Shown here: positions 11,576 to 23,759 of the stretch, piece after piece
Position numbering within the stretch: position 1 is the stretch's first letter
Layout: every line of letters begins with the position of its first letter
Assembly: GCA_023231475.1 (NCBI GenBank)
Contig: JALJEE010000169.1
Coordinates: 1 to 27,692 of the forward strand
Direction: 5' to 3'
Source of the DNA: Seison nebaliae
Lineage: Eukaryota > Rotifera > Pararotatoria > Seisonacea > Seisonidae
DNA length: 27,692 bases
Notes under the pieces: generated by a model
The model's input: the letters and a program-made list of their open reading frames with translations, nothing else
What the model was told of the DNA's origin: nothing
Database searches by the model: none
Made by a program: the position numbers and the translations under genes

Positions 11576-14500
11576 CTTATAATACAAATAATGCTGTCAT
11601 TATTATTCTAATGATGATTGTGATCAAATAACGATGATATGAGATATGGTGCGCAAATTGAAGAAATTCAATAAATTTCATTTACCTTACAGCTAAATGT
11701 TGTAAGAAGTCATATGTCTTCTCATTTATTAATCTTCCCCATTTCTCATCATCCTCAACAAATAATTTAATATTTTTTCTATTTTCCGTCCATCTCACTT
11801 CCATCACCACAAACAACACCGAATTCAGAAGGAACAGAATAACAATGAATCGATTAGACGATTGCTTTTTCAGGAAAGTATAATTTTTGGTTTAATTCCC
11901 GAGTTTCTATCACACATGTATTTGTTTTATGACGAAGTTATTTCATTCCTATTCGTTTTACCACTTAAATTTATGAATATTTTCTTACTTTAATTTTATG
12001 AGTGAGAATAATTTAATTTGTCATTTTTATTTTCAATTATTTCAAATCTTCGCTTGAGTCAGTGAAGAAGTAGACATTTTTCGCACGTTCTTCCTACATT
12101 ACACTGTGGTTACATTGAATTAAATCGAATATATGAACATCATGAAATCGACAGCGGAACGAATCGTAACTTGTTCAATTCTCAGCTAAATATTTCAAAA
12201 AAATTCTGTACAGAAGAAACTGTTGGAGTTTGAACATATAAGAGTGTTGGAGAGAGTAGGATGAGATATGGAACAATCGTCCATCCGTCAGTGTTCATTA
12301 CTGCGAAAAAGGATATATTCTAAAGATTATTCCATTTTAGAAGAAAGGAGATCGCGGCTCTTGGATGAGAAGAATGTGAGAAAATTAAAGGAGACATATC
12401 CAAAATTGAACGTAATTGAAATGAATAAGAAAATGATGAAATTGAATGACCATGATTTCTTTTTAACAGTTAACAACAATTCAATGTCCTTTAACTCTTC
12501 ATGACGTTGGCAATAGCGACATTGTATAATTTTAAGTTACTTGACTTATATAAAAATCGAAGAATACATATTATTATAATGATTGTTTCTTTCTTCCTTC
12601 TTGTGACTTTCCTCTGCATTCTCATGAGAAACTTCCTTGTACATTGAGGTCGAAAGAAGAAATAATTGAATGGGAAGAACTTTAGAAAAAGGAGTTGAAG
12701 GTTGAACTGATACGGCTGTTGTTGCTGCTGCTGCCGCCTAAACTCGTCTTAAAAAATGCTTCCCTATCAGACCATATAATGCTCTTCTCAATCAGACGCG
12801 ATTACTGACGTGTATCTTCTCTCATTTGTACGTGTGCACTACTTCTACATGAATTATAGTGGATGTATATAATGTATATGTGAGTTCGTTCTTATTAAGT
12901 ATAGGGGAGGGGGTGGGAGTGAGATATGTAAATGTAGATATGGAAGGAAGAACTTGTAGAAAATGACTTACCTATATGATATGAGGTTTCTATTGGGAGT
13001 AGGCTTTTTTGGGACTGTGCGATATTAAGTAATTTTTTAGAGAAAATAATTAGACGTTTTTCTTAAGGAACTTTCAATCATAATAATATTAAGAATAATA
13101 TTTCTTAAACAATCGGATTGATCACGAAACTACCATGAATCAATGAACTGTTCATTTAGGAGAGGGGAGGGAGGTTGAGATTATTCTTTTATATGATAAA
13201 TATTGTTGTTCAATTGTAAATAACCCAATTAATTCTTTCCTTCACCGGAATTATATATGGGGGAATAATTCCTCTCGATCAAGATTCGTATGTGCGATCG
13301 ATGGTACTCTTCTGACTATCATCAGGGAGAAGACTGTGTATATATACACCTCATAATTAATAATCAGAACATCAAAACGATAACATCAGGCTAAAGTCAG
13401 AATATAATGTTGTGAGCGACAATGCATGTAGGAGACTGACTGCGAATGTATTGTATTGATGAATGAATTGGTGTGGGAATAATATGTGGAACGACGATAG
13501 AAAAATTATATATTAAGAAGTTGATACAGATTTTACTTTCTTTTTTCGTCATTCTTCTTCCTAGAATCTTGATTCCTTCACTTATACACAGATTCATGAC
13601 ACCGACAACACACCCAATGCATATGAGGAGATGAATCGTATTTATTAATCTCTTTTCATGTTGGATAGTTGAACTCTTTTCTTTGGAACTCACTCTCCAT
13701 ACTTCGTTTTCAAAACAAAACTGGGCTTATTTCACGATTATGTTTTAATATTCTCTTCTCTCAGCCATACACATATACCCATGTAGTGGTACTATATATA
13801 TTCATGATATTAAATGATGACAACCTAAATGTATCACATTAGTAATCAGCAGAAGCATGAGCATAACATGAAGATGTTCTTCCCCAATTCTTCCACTCGC
13901 CAGCTAAGATCTTCTTCTTTCGTCTTCTTCCATTTCTTCACTTACTTACAATACTTTGATTCCCAATCCACCAACTTTTACAATTGTACCATTCTCACTT
14001 ATTCGGTCAACAACTCAATCCTAATAAATCAACTCATTTTTTCATATTCACTTTTTTATACACAGACCGATGACGCCCATTATCGACGGAAACTTACCAG
14101 ATTTTAATTCTCCTGAAAACCATCTCCAGAATGAGCCCGACAAACTACTAATTCGATACATTTAATTTAATGGTCGAACTATTAATAGTAATTCTGTCCA
14201 ACTTTATTTTAATAATTAACAGTGGTAGTAGTGGCGTACGCAAGTGGATAAGTTTAGTAAACAATTAGTAATTATAAATGAGGATCATCCGGGCCACTGG
14301 TCCGGTTTTCGAATTTCATTCTAAAGTTCTTTTCCTAATTCTCTAGGATAATATATTCAACATATTGTATTAGAATTCGGATTAAAGGAAATATATGTCA
14401 GATTTCTTCTTTGGAAAATATTTGAAAAACATATAAAAAAGAAATATAGTCAATTAGCGCACAATAAATGTGTTTCCACCTGTCCTTTTCAAAAAAAAAA

Positions 14501-15186
14501 CTCAATTGAATGATATTCGACCTCTATGCTAAGGATGATGTTATGTTAAATAATATTCATAAAATGCAATATTCCCCCATCAAATGCAATATTCATCTCC
14601 TGTTACACAACAACGAAAAAAGAAGAACACAACAAATAAATTAATCGTTTTGTCCAACTAGTGAGGTGACCAAAATGTTGCAGTTTACCTTGTCACTAAT
14701 TAACTAATCGTTCGTTCTATTATTTCTTCATAAGTAGACATTAGTCGAGAAGTTAGTTTTTCCGACTGATTTTGATTCATTCATATTCTTCTGTTTTACG
14801 ATTATGATGTTGTTGATGACGACGATGACAACGACGATAATTTCATGTCTACCTACAAAATATATGTATACATCTCATCATCATCATCTGAACAATAATA
14901 ATAAGTTTTTATCATCACTTTTATTTAACTGATTTTGTCATTTTCTCAAAGATATCGATAGTCAGAAAAAAGAGAACAATAATTATGGTTTCCATGTAAG
15001 AAAGTTTATTATTTATTTTTCAAAATCTTTTTCTTATTATTCTTATTGGTATTGGGAAGATCTCTTTCTAATTGGTAGAAATTTTGAAGAGTTCTTCTCC
15101 ATCTTTATAGTTTCATCATTCTTCTAATATGTTTCCTCTTCTTCTCCTTATTATATTCCTTCTGCCATGTCTCCCATTATCTGCAT
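11576..15186. other. Intergenic stretch, possibly distal upstream region of the BCL9-like gene
   Basis: No coding gene is recognised. Open frames at 12268-12504, 13397-13693 (minus) and 13829-14107 are short and lack motifs. G-rich runs on the plus strand stand out from the AT-rich background: about 12903-12922 (GGGGAGGGGGTGGG) and about 13159-13176 (GGAGAGGGGAGGGAGG). A GCTGCTGCTGCCGCC stretch lies near 12723. A GC-rich hairpin is listed separately at 14289. Any link to regulation of the downstream gene is inference. Confidence 0.45.
14289..14305. repeat. GC-rich 17-bp hairpin in AT-rich DNA
   Basis: CCGGGCCA and TGGTCCGG flank a single C. The eight pairs include one G-T mismatch that could pair as a G-U wobble in RNA. 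Just upstream, around 14233-14248, is GTGGCGTACGCAAGTGG, which loosely recalls the end motif of some hAT-type DNA transposons, but no matching partner end is visible. Confidence 0.5.
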
Positions 15187-15237
15187 CTCTCTCTGCCTCT
15201 CTCTCTCTCTCTGTTCATGTGTGTGTGTGTGTGTGTG
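15187..15237. repeat. CT then GT dinucleotide microsatellites
   Basis: A CT tract, broken once by GC, ends near 15212. It is followed, after TTCA, by a TG run at 15218-15237. A second TG-rich tract with interruptions is at 17576-17617. Confidence 0.9.
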
Positions 15238-16205
15238 AATGGTTATCTCTTTTGTTTTGATAATTTTATTTATTATCAACGAAAAAAGAGCAATGACCGA
15301 TGTTCACGTCAGTTGTTACTAGGTCACAAATAAAATATTATTAAAAATTCATTTGTAGTATTATATGATCAGTATATTTTGAATGAATTTAATCTAATTG
15401 AACAGTTCATCAAATTTATTTTTGCTTTTTAATAACTCATTTATTTTATTCTCATCACTTTTATTTTCCTTTTTTGGTTGGGTGCCGATGAAACTCATTT
15501 AATTATAATTGGAACTCGCAAAATTTGACTTTCGAATAGAAAATATCTTCTTTCTCTTCTATGTATTTCACAAGAGTCGTTTATTTACTCATTTCTTTTA
15601 TTTTTGTGCGAATGTACGTATTGTATTGTGTTTTGAAGACAATATCATTATTATTATTATTATTTATTTAAAATATCAAACCGATTTAAACTGAACTCAA
15701 ATTAACAATGAAGTTGCGGTCGGATAAGTATACTAAGTAGCCTAGCTAGTTAGTTAGTTAGTTGTAGGAGAAAGTGGAATATGGATTCTTCTTTAAGAAG
15801 TGATTTAATATGAAGAAAATAAAATTTTAAAAACTATAATTTTAACGACGAATTGAGATTTTTAACTGGAGAACGTCATAAATCTTAAACTATTCTTGTT
15901 TCTTATGTTGATCTCTACGAATGATTATGCGCCATGATTATCATTATGATTTTACACAACCGTCTTTATATATCAACTCACACTAAACACATGATATACA
16001 GATTACTGAGCGAGTAGATAATGATTTAATTGAAATTTAAAAAATGAAAAGAAATCCTTAAATTTCTCTGAATTTTGACATTCAAAGAACAACCATCATC
16101 CTCATCGTCATATAACATGAATCATAAAATTGAATCATATACTATACATATAAAAAAGAGTGAAGACCTTGAAGGGAAATGATTAAGAGCATCGTTTATT
16201 AAGTT
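15238..16205. other. Intergenic stretch with a short ATT microsatellite
   Basis: AT-rich non-coding DNA. A clean ATT run lies at about 15648-15665. A TAGTTAGTTAGTTAG run is near 15748-15763. No gene or RNA is supported. Confidence 0.5.
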
Positions 16206-16221
16206 TTGTCTCACTATATCC

Positions 16222-16345
16222 AAAATTCATTTCTCTTCTTCATCTCTTTCTTCCTCTATCTACTCCTCCCTCTCTTTCGGCAAGTATCGTCTCACTTATC
16301 GTTCCCTATTTCTCTTCTCTTCTCCACTTCCACGTTTTTCTCTCA
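16222..16345. repeat. Pyrimidine-rich block on the plus strand
   Basis: About 120 bp dominated by C and T, for example CTCTTCTTCATCTCTTTC and CTACTCCTCCCTCTC. A purine-rich block of the opposite skew follows at about 16648-16680 (GAGGGAGGAAAGGGAGGG). The pair is compatible with a promoter-proximal or structural role, but nothing here proves it. The open frame across this block is a by-product of its composition. Confidence 0.5.
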
Positions 16346-16499
16346 TATAAGTTCACCTTTGTTGAAGAAAAACGGAACGCTGACGGTCTCTGGTGATGGA
16401 ATATGGTAATAGAATGTCATTCCAAATGGCTTTTGGTTGTATGGGAAATTAATAAAAATTTCTCTCCAAACACATTCGGACTCCATATATTGTCGTTCA

Positions 16500-16516
16500 C
16501 CGTAAAATTTTTACGG
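16500..16516. repeat. Perfect 17-bp palindrome
   Basis: CCGTAAAA and TTTTACGG flank a single T. It could be a dimeric protein-binding site, but chance is also reasonable in this composition. No family is assigned. Confidence 0.45.
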
Positions 16517-16571
16517 AGACCATACTATCTCAAACAAAGATTAGAACAGGATGTCATTCCGATTTTACTTA

Positions 16572-16573
<2 letters not shown>

Positions 16574-16603
<30 letters not shown>
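16574..16603. repeat. TTA trinucleotide microsatellite
   Basis: About ten clean TTA units in non-coding DNA upstream of the BCL9-like gene. Confidence 0.9.
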
Positions 16604-16604
<1 letters not shown>

Positions 16605-18674
16605 TGTCGATCTAGTACAGAGTTGCTAGATATGACTATATTTCTTTCGAGGGAGGAAAGGGAGGGAGAGGAAGAAGAGTTTCTATATAATTTGTTCAAT
16701 TAGTATACATGGGGAAATTAAATTGTATTAAAAAGAAGATATGGCCTCTCTGTTCTTGGTGGACATAGAATAATATGAGGGCGAAGAAAAGGGAAGGTGG
16801 TTGTTGTCACTCACTGATTTCGTAGTTTAGTGTCGGAAAAACGGAGAGAGAAAGTGGGAGAGGGATAAGTTTAAAATATTTTTCTTTAAAAGCAGTTGTA
16901 GAAAAGAAATTTAGGTTGTGTAGAGTTTTGGTTCGTTGTCGTCGATGTCGTCGTTGCATTTCTGGAGATCAGAGGATTTGTGAGAGTCCTACATTTCTCC
17001 TACGAACCAATCTCTTGTAAGAAGACGAAGTAATGTGCTATGGAATGGAAGTTGAATTTTTCCAATTTAATCATTAATTTGTGTTGGTGAGAAGAGCAGT
17101 TCCCTCTACGAGTAGCCATGTTCGCCTGCCTTTCTTAACTCGACTCTACTCTATCCAATAGAGGCACTATACATATAGCGGGATGAATTGAGGGATAAAT
17201 AATACATAGAAGAATTTATTAGTTTTGGGAATATGTAGAGCTCACACGGCATACGAAGCATGAGGTGTGGATATAACCATATACAAGTATCTCCCCGCAC
17301 CTATATGACCGAACTTTTAATAATAAAAGATGATATGTGATGAGATGAACCGAGTTAGTTACATCGACATGTACATGCATATTGTAGCGTATACATGAAT
17401 AATTTAATGATTTAACTTTATTGTGGAGATATGATGATGAAGATTATGTTATTATTATCACTCTTATTATTAGTTGTTGTTGTTGTTGTTGATTGTATGG
17501 TATGGTTGAATATATTACTTACAATTTCAATTTACTTCCAATGCGATTACTTTTAGTGTTTATTGTGTGGGGACAGTGTGTGTGTGTGTTTGTGCGTGTA
17601 TGTGTGTGTGTGTGTGTCTGTGTCTCTATGTCAATGAGATGTAAGTAACCCAATGGTCTTATGTGGACGAATGTAGAGGAGAATGGTGGAGAGAAGAAAT
17701 TGTTGGCGAAATATTAGGAATTCTTCATTGTCATTCGCGAATATATGCAATTATTATTCGTATTTATGTATTCATCTATTTCGGTTCTTCTTAACTGATG
17801 TCCTCCTCCATATACTCGCCATATATGCGTTGGATATGTGTTGCCCAATAACCCTGGTATTTATGTTCAGATATACCAGTGATAAAGATTGTCATCTATT
17901 TCGTTCGAATCCACATCAAATCAACTTAACTAACTTTCCGAGATTCTCCGATGTGCTGATTTTTCGAGTATTGTCTAGAAATAACCGTATACGTAATAAA
18001 TTGTGCATATGTGTGTGTTTGTGTGTCGAGCTTTGTATATAAGGGAATTTCACAGGAATTATATTTGTATATCTGATGATGATGAATTGAGGGGGTGAAG
18101 AACGTGAAAGTTTCGAAAGAATGAAGGTGAATAAATTAATTGGAATGATTTTATTAATCCAGATGTCAATGCACATGTAGAGCAAATATTCATGCAATTA
18201 TACTATATACCTCCTCATCTCATGAGATATTTCAGACAATTATTTTAAAATCCGCATAACTTCATTATTCTTATTAGACTTTTATAGCTTAGTTAATTAT
18301 CCGATTGATCCAATTGAACAAAATAAAATAAATCAACTTTTTATCATTAAAATATCTGTTAAAGATATTATATCATATAAAGAACATATAAATATCTATA
18401 TTGAACGAATGAGTGAAAGTGCAGAAGATACATATTAATATATAAAGTTGTGTGCTGACGAAATTTTTATTAATTTTAATTGATTATTTTTCTTTTGAAG
18501 TAAATGAAATTTTTGAAAATTAAAATTTTTTTATTTCCGTATTATTGTCGTTGTTGCTGTTGTTGTTAAAAAATAATAATAACAGTTTTCTCTCTTTTTC
18601 TCTTCCGATTTCTTTTCTCTACGAAAATTTAGTCAAATTGAAGTTTCGCAAGAGAATTATTGCAGAATGAACAA
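16604..18674 (+). promoter_or_regulatory. Proximal upstream region of the BCL9-like gene
   Basis: No protein-coding gene is supported; the open frame at 17683-18042 has no recognisable motif. The stretch contains purine-rich tracts, a CpG-richer patch near 16931-16956 (GTTCGTTGTCGTCGATGTCG) and the TG tract at 17576-17617. A pyrimidine-rich run near 18593-18620 precedes possible splice acceptors at 18630-18631 (TTTAG) and 18664-18665 (TTGCAG). The CDS exon may therefore begin at one of these, with a non-coding 5' exon upstream. An in-frame TGA at 18639-18641 limits how far the open frame can extend if unspliced. Confidence 0.35.
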
Positions 18675-21461
18675 ATGATTTCTTCCCAATATAAATCTAG
18701 AAAGAAAACAACAACGCCACCGCCACCACCGTCATCATCATCGTCCGTCACTACTGCAATCGTTGGAAACAGCCAATCGTCATCATCATCGTTTTCCGTT
18801 GCTACAGCTGATAGTGGTGGTACAACTCTGCCAAACGGTTTCAATTTCGATAAAGATGATATTGATTCAACCATAACGACAAATAGGAAGGGTGCGGAAG
18901 AGAGTGGTGTAAATTTAACGAATAAAGTTTTCGGAAAGGTTAATGTAATCAACGATAGCGATCATAATAACCATCATTATAATCATAATCTCCATCAGAA
19001 TCATCATCAGAAGACGAAGCAAATATCATTTCCAAATCATCATCTTCATCATCATTTGAAACATCATCTTAAAACTTTCAATACGACAACGACGACAACA
19101 ACAGTTGCAACCATAACGACCGATATTCAAACGATAACTAGTAGTCAACATTGTAATGGGACGATCATTCCATCATCATCATCCTCACCATCGTCAATAT
19201 CATCACCATTATCATCATCATCATCATCTATGATGCTGCAAAGTCAAGAAATGAATGAGGAGATGGTGATGTCGACTGGAACATTCATAAATAAGAAGAA
19301 GAGGAGAAAAATGGTTAATGATTTATTCGCCGTTGATGAGACTGGGAGAGAGATGGTTGATGAAGATGAATTTGATGAAATGATGAAGATGATGACGAGG
19401 AAGAACGATTCACAATTAGAGAATGAAAAAGACGAGAATGATCTACGACCATCAGATGAATTAAAAATTGAGAATCATTTTTCTGAGGAAGGAGAATATT
19501 TAATGAATTGTCGAGATTCGAATATTCATCATCATGAAATGGTGAAGAGTGAGATTGATGCTATGCAGATTGAACAGAATGATGATGATGATGATGGAAG
19601 AAAGTTGAATGATCATAATTTTCCATTGGAGAGGAGGAATGAAGAGAATCCTCCTTCGTCTATTACCATATCATCACCGTTATCATCTTGTAATATATTT
19701 ACTTCAATTTCATCGTCTTGTAATATATTCACATCATCCATTCAATCAACAATCGATAATGATAAAGATAGAAGTCAGTCGATTATCGTTCCATCTCCTT
19801 CGTCATCATCATCATCATCATTATCATCATCATCATCGCCATCATCATCATTATCATCATCGACATTTGTTGAATGTCAATGCACCACCATCGTCACTCC
19901 AACAACAACAACAACGATTATGGATATGATGGTTGTTGGATCATCAATAACAGCACAATCAACTTATGGAAATATTGATACATTCGATTCATCAGAGACG
20001 ACCAATAACTTAATTTTGGGAAATGAATTTGAATTGGATAATAAGAACAAGAATAAGAACAGTAATGTAGATAATGAAATGAAGGGAGTTGATGAGGAGA
20101 GACAGTCCCAACAATCAAATGATGAGAGGAAGAAAGAAATTTGTGGGGAAGAGGAGGAAGATGATGATATGTCGAATAGAAAAAATTTGATGAATGAAAA
20201 CCACAAATATTTCCATTCGTCTCCCAAACTGTTTCGAGATGAAAATAATGAGAATCCTCTGAATTTTTCATCGATAACGAATCATTCAGATGAATTATTT
20301 CCATCTTCTTTTATACCTTCATCAACGACCGTCTCAACTACGTCACCAATGACGACGACAACAGCAAATATTATATTATCATCACCATCAATCTCATCTT
20401 CTTTAATTTCGACGAATGTGAATAGAAAGGAAGATTTTCCTTCCGAAATGACAGACAATCTACTTTCCACCATCTCACCAAAATTCTCTGAACAGCAGCC
20501 CAATATTTTTGATGATTTGACATCGTCTTCTTCCGTTGTAACGACAATCGTCGGTCATGAAACAGCGAAGACGACGATGTTCATCTCGACGGCGTTGGAA
20601 AGTGGAAAGAGGAAAGATGATGGGAAAATTAAGAGAACGAAAATTACTCCTAACAAATCGAAGGCGATTTGTAGCACGACTGTTGAACAAATGGAGAATT
20701 TATTCAATTCATCATCTCCATCAACAGTTTCCGCATCTCCTATTTTGAGTACAGCACATTCGTCATCATTATCCGCTACTTGGATGACGACTAGCATTAT
20801 CACCACAATCGCCACCACCACTATCACTACGACGACAGGGAAGATTGATGAAAATGACAATTTCTATACACAACAAGAACAACAAGAACAGCAAGAACAA
20901 CAAGAACAACAAGAACAACAAGAACAACAAGAACAACAGCAACAGCAGAAGAAGAAAAAGATTAGAAAGAGAAGAAAAAAGAATTCGATTTGTGAGAAGA
21001 ATAATTCGGAATTGACGTCCGATATTTTCAGTTCGATTGCTGAGACTATCGAGAAAGCGGCTCTCGGTTCTCCGATGCATGACTTCACCTCCGAATATAT
21101 CGTTCAATCCGATACCATCGATACATCAGAACGAGATCTGATATCCATACCATTGAACGATGTGTCATCAACATCATCATCATCATCGTTTTTGGTATCG
21201 ACGACATCTGATTCACAATTTCTCAATATGTTGTCGTCGACTTCAGAGACGAAAATGGACATTTTAGGACGATCTCCATTATATTCATTAAATTCTTCAA
21301 ACACTCATCATAACAACCACAACCACAACAACAATAATAATAATGAGAATCATAAAACGAATAATGAAATGAATTTCCGAAATGATCATCTGCTGAATTC
21401 AAATTTGATAAAAGATGAACCGATTGATTTAAATCGAACAAATTATTCTAATTTAAATCTC

Positions 21462-21516
<55 letters not shown>

Positions 21517-23725
21517 GTGAAAATAATGAGAATAATCATCATCAGATGAATGATGAAGAACAATCGATGAAAGTGAATGATGCATTTCCATCGACAGGTT
21601 TCACCTTCGACAATGGAAATGCATTGATGTTCGATGGATTGACATCACATACGAATAAGGAGATGAAAAATGAAGACGATACGATGATGGATGACGACGA
21701 TGATGGATCATTCTTCAATCATCATTCCATGAATTCATCGTCGAGAACGAACGACAAGAAAGATTTAATTGGCGATTTCTTGAATGACATTACAGAAGAT
21801 GTTAACGATCGACATTTCGATGTGACCAAAACGAATTTGTTGGATAATTTCGATCTTCATTCGACGACTAATCGATTCATATCAAATGAAGATGATCATG
21901 GCGACGATGATAATGGTGCGAGATCAGGAACAACGTCAGAATTGGATGGGAATAAATTGAAGAGTGAAGGAATGGATGATTGTGGAATGAATAATAACGA
22001 TTTAATCAATCTCTTATCGTCAACCGATTCTAAATCGATGATGATCGATTCGATTGAGGATAGCAATTTTTATGATCATGCCTTTCCATCTACAACGAAT
22101 CAACTCGATCTCCCCACAATTTCCAATACATTCTCCTCACTCTCATCTACCACACTAACAACATCGTTATCTTCTTCTTCCTTCTCTTCCAATCCATTAA
22201 ATGTAACAACAACACCAATAACGACATCAGAAAATGTTTTAATGAATTTGATGTCATCAATAATTTCATCATCAACTTCATCATCAACTTCATCATCATT
22301 ATCATCAGCCGTTTCATTGACGGCAACAATGAACACTACAATGGCAGTTAGTGCATCGACTATTACCACAGTCACATCGTCATCTACAACGACCAGTACA
22401 ACAAGTACGGGAACAAGAAAAACAAAATCGACATCGAATCGTTCGTCGAAATCGAATAAATCAAAGAACTCTTCGAATTCCGGTGGTAATTCAGGTCGTT
22501 CAACTAGAAAACGGAAATTAGTTTCAGATTCGAAAAATTCTCATACGACAAATAATAATAATAATGATGAAGGTGATTTGAATCGATCAAATAATTGTAG
22601 TTTTGATAATAATAACTTATCGAATAATGAAAAGAAAGATTTATCGACAAATAAATCATTAAAATTTGATCCCGATAATTTTATTAATCATGATATTTCT
22701 TCTGTTCCTTCCATTCATAATCACATACCATCGTTCATGAAACAATCATCAACATCATCATTGAATCAACAACAACATCAACAACAACAACAGCAACAAC
22801 AATTGTATCATCAACAATCGATGATGATGTCACCTAATTTCCCATCAACTCCATCATCGAGGAAGATGGAAGGATATAATCTTTCCGGTTCACCCCATCT
22901 TATGAGACCACCATCACAACAACAACAACAACAACAACAACAAATGTTTTATCCGATGTCTAATCAAAGTTCAGCATCATCTATTACGGGTGTAGGACCA
23001 TCTCGTTTACACGAGAAATGTGGAACGAATTTCGGTCGATCATCAACTCCAAATGATCAATTATTAGCATCACATTCGTTCAATGGATCTAATTTGAAGC
23101 AGACGAATGATTTGTTGAATATGAATAATAATCCGATGGGAATGAATGATTCGATGGATGGTATCTTCCAACAATCTGATGTTCGTTCTACTAACACTCC
23201 CACATCTTCAATGATCGACAATAATGGTTCAACTGCTGGCAATATATCGAAGAAGAATGAGAATCAACGATCTTCTAACCAGAATAAATCATCGATGAAA
23301 ATAAATCATGATTCATCCACATCAGAACCGAAGAAATCACGACGAAAAAAGAATAAACGAGACGACAGTGTTAATTCGGTGAAGAATGAACCGATCGACA
23401 TTAAACTTAACATCCAACAACAATCACAACAGTTCAATAACAATAATTCTTCAATTTTTCCTTCAAAATCTTTGTCACATCAACCGCCATCAACAATTCC
23501 TTCGAACAGCTCTTGGACGACATCCAATGATAATTCAATGCCATCCACATCGTTTCCTTCGGAAGAGAAGAATGTTTACGTTTTTTCTACCGACCTCGCT
23601 AATCAGGCGGCAGTCGCTGTGAAAAATGGTTATTGCAAAACAATTACTGATTTTCATAAATCACTTCCAGCCACCAAAAAATATTTGAAGGAATTACATT
23701 GTGATCAAGATCAACTTCAACAACC

Positions 23726-23759
<34 letters not shown>

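Noticed and set aside
12268-12504. 78-codon open frame, charged and somewhat helical
   Set aside because: No recognisable family, no splice context, and such a length is expected by chance in 10 kb of non-coding DNA.
13397-13693. 98-codon minus-strand frame with a hydrophobic segment
   Set aside because: Not recognised. The hydrophobic segment can arise from T-rich composition, and there is no supporting promoter or splice signal.
17683-18042. 119-codon frame and the GTTCGAATCC B-box-like sequence near 17903
   Set aside because: No protein motif. No A box or cloverleaf lies at the right distance, so neither a gene nor a tRNA is supported.
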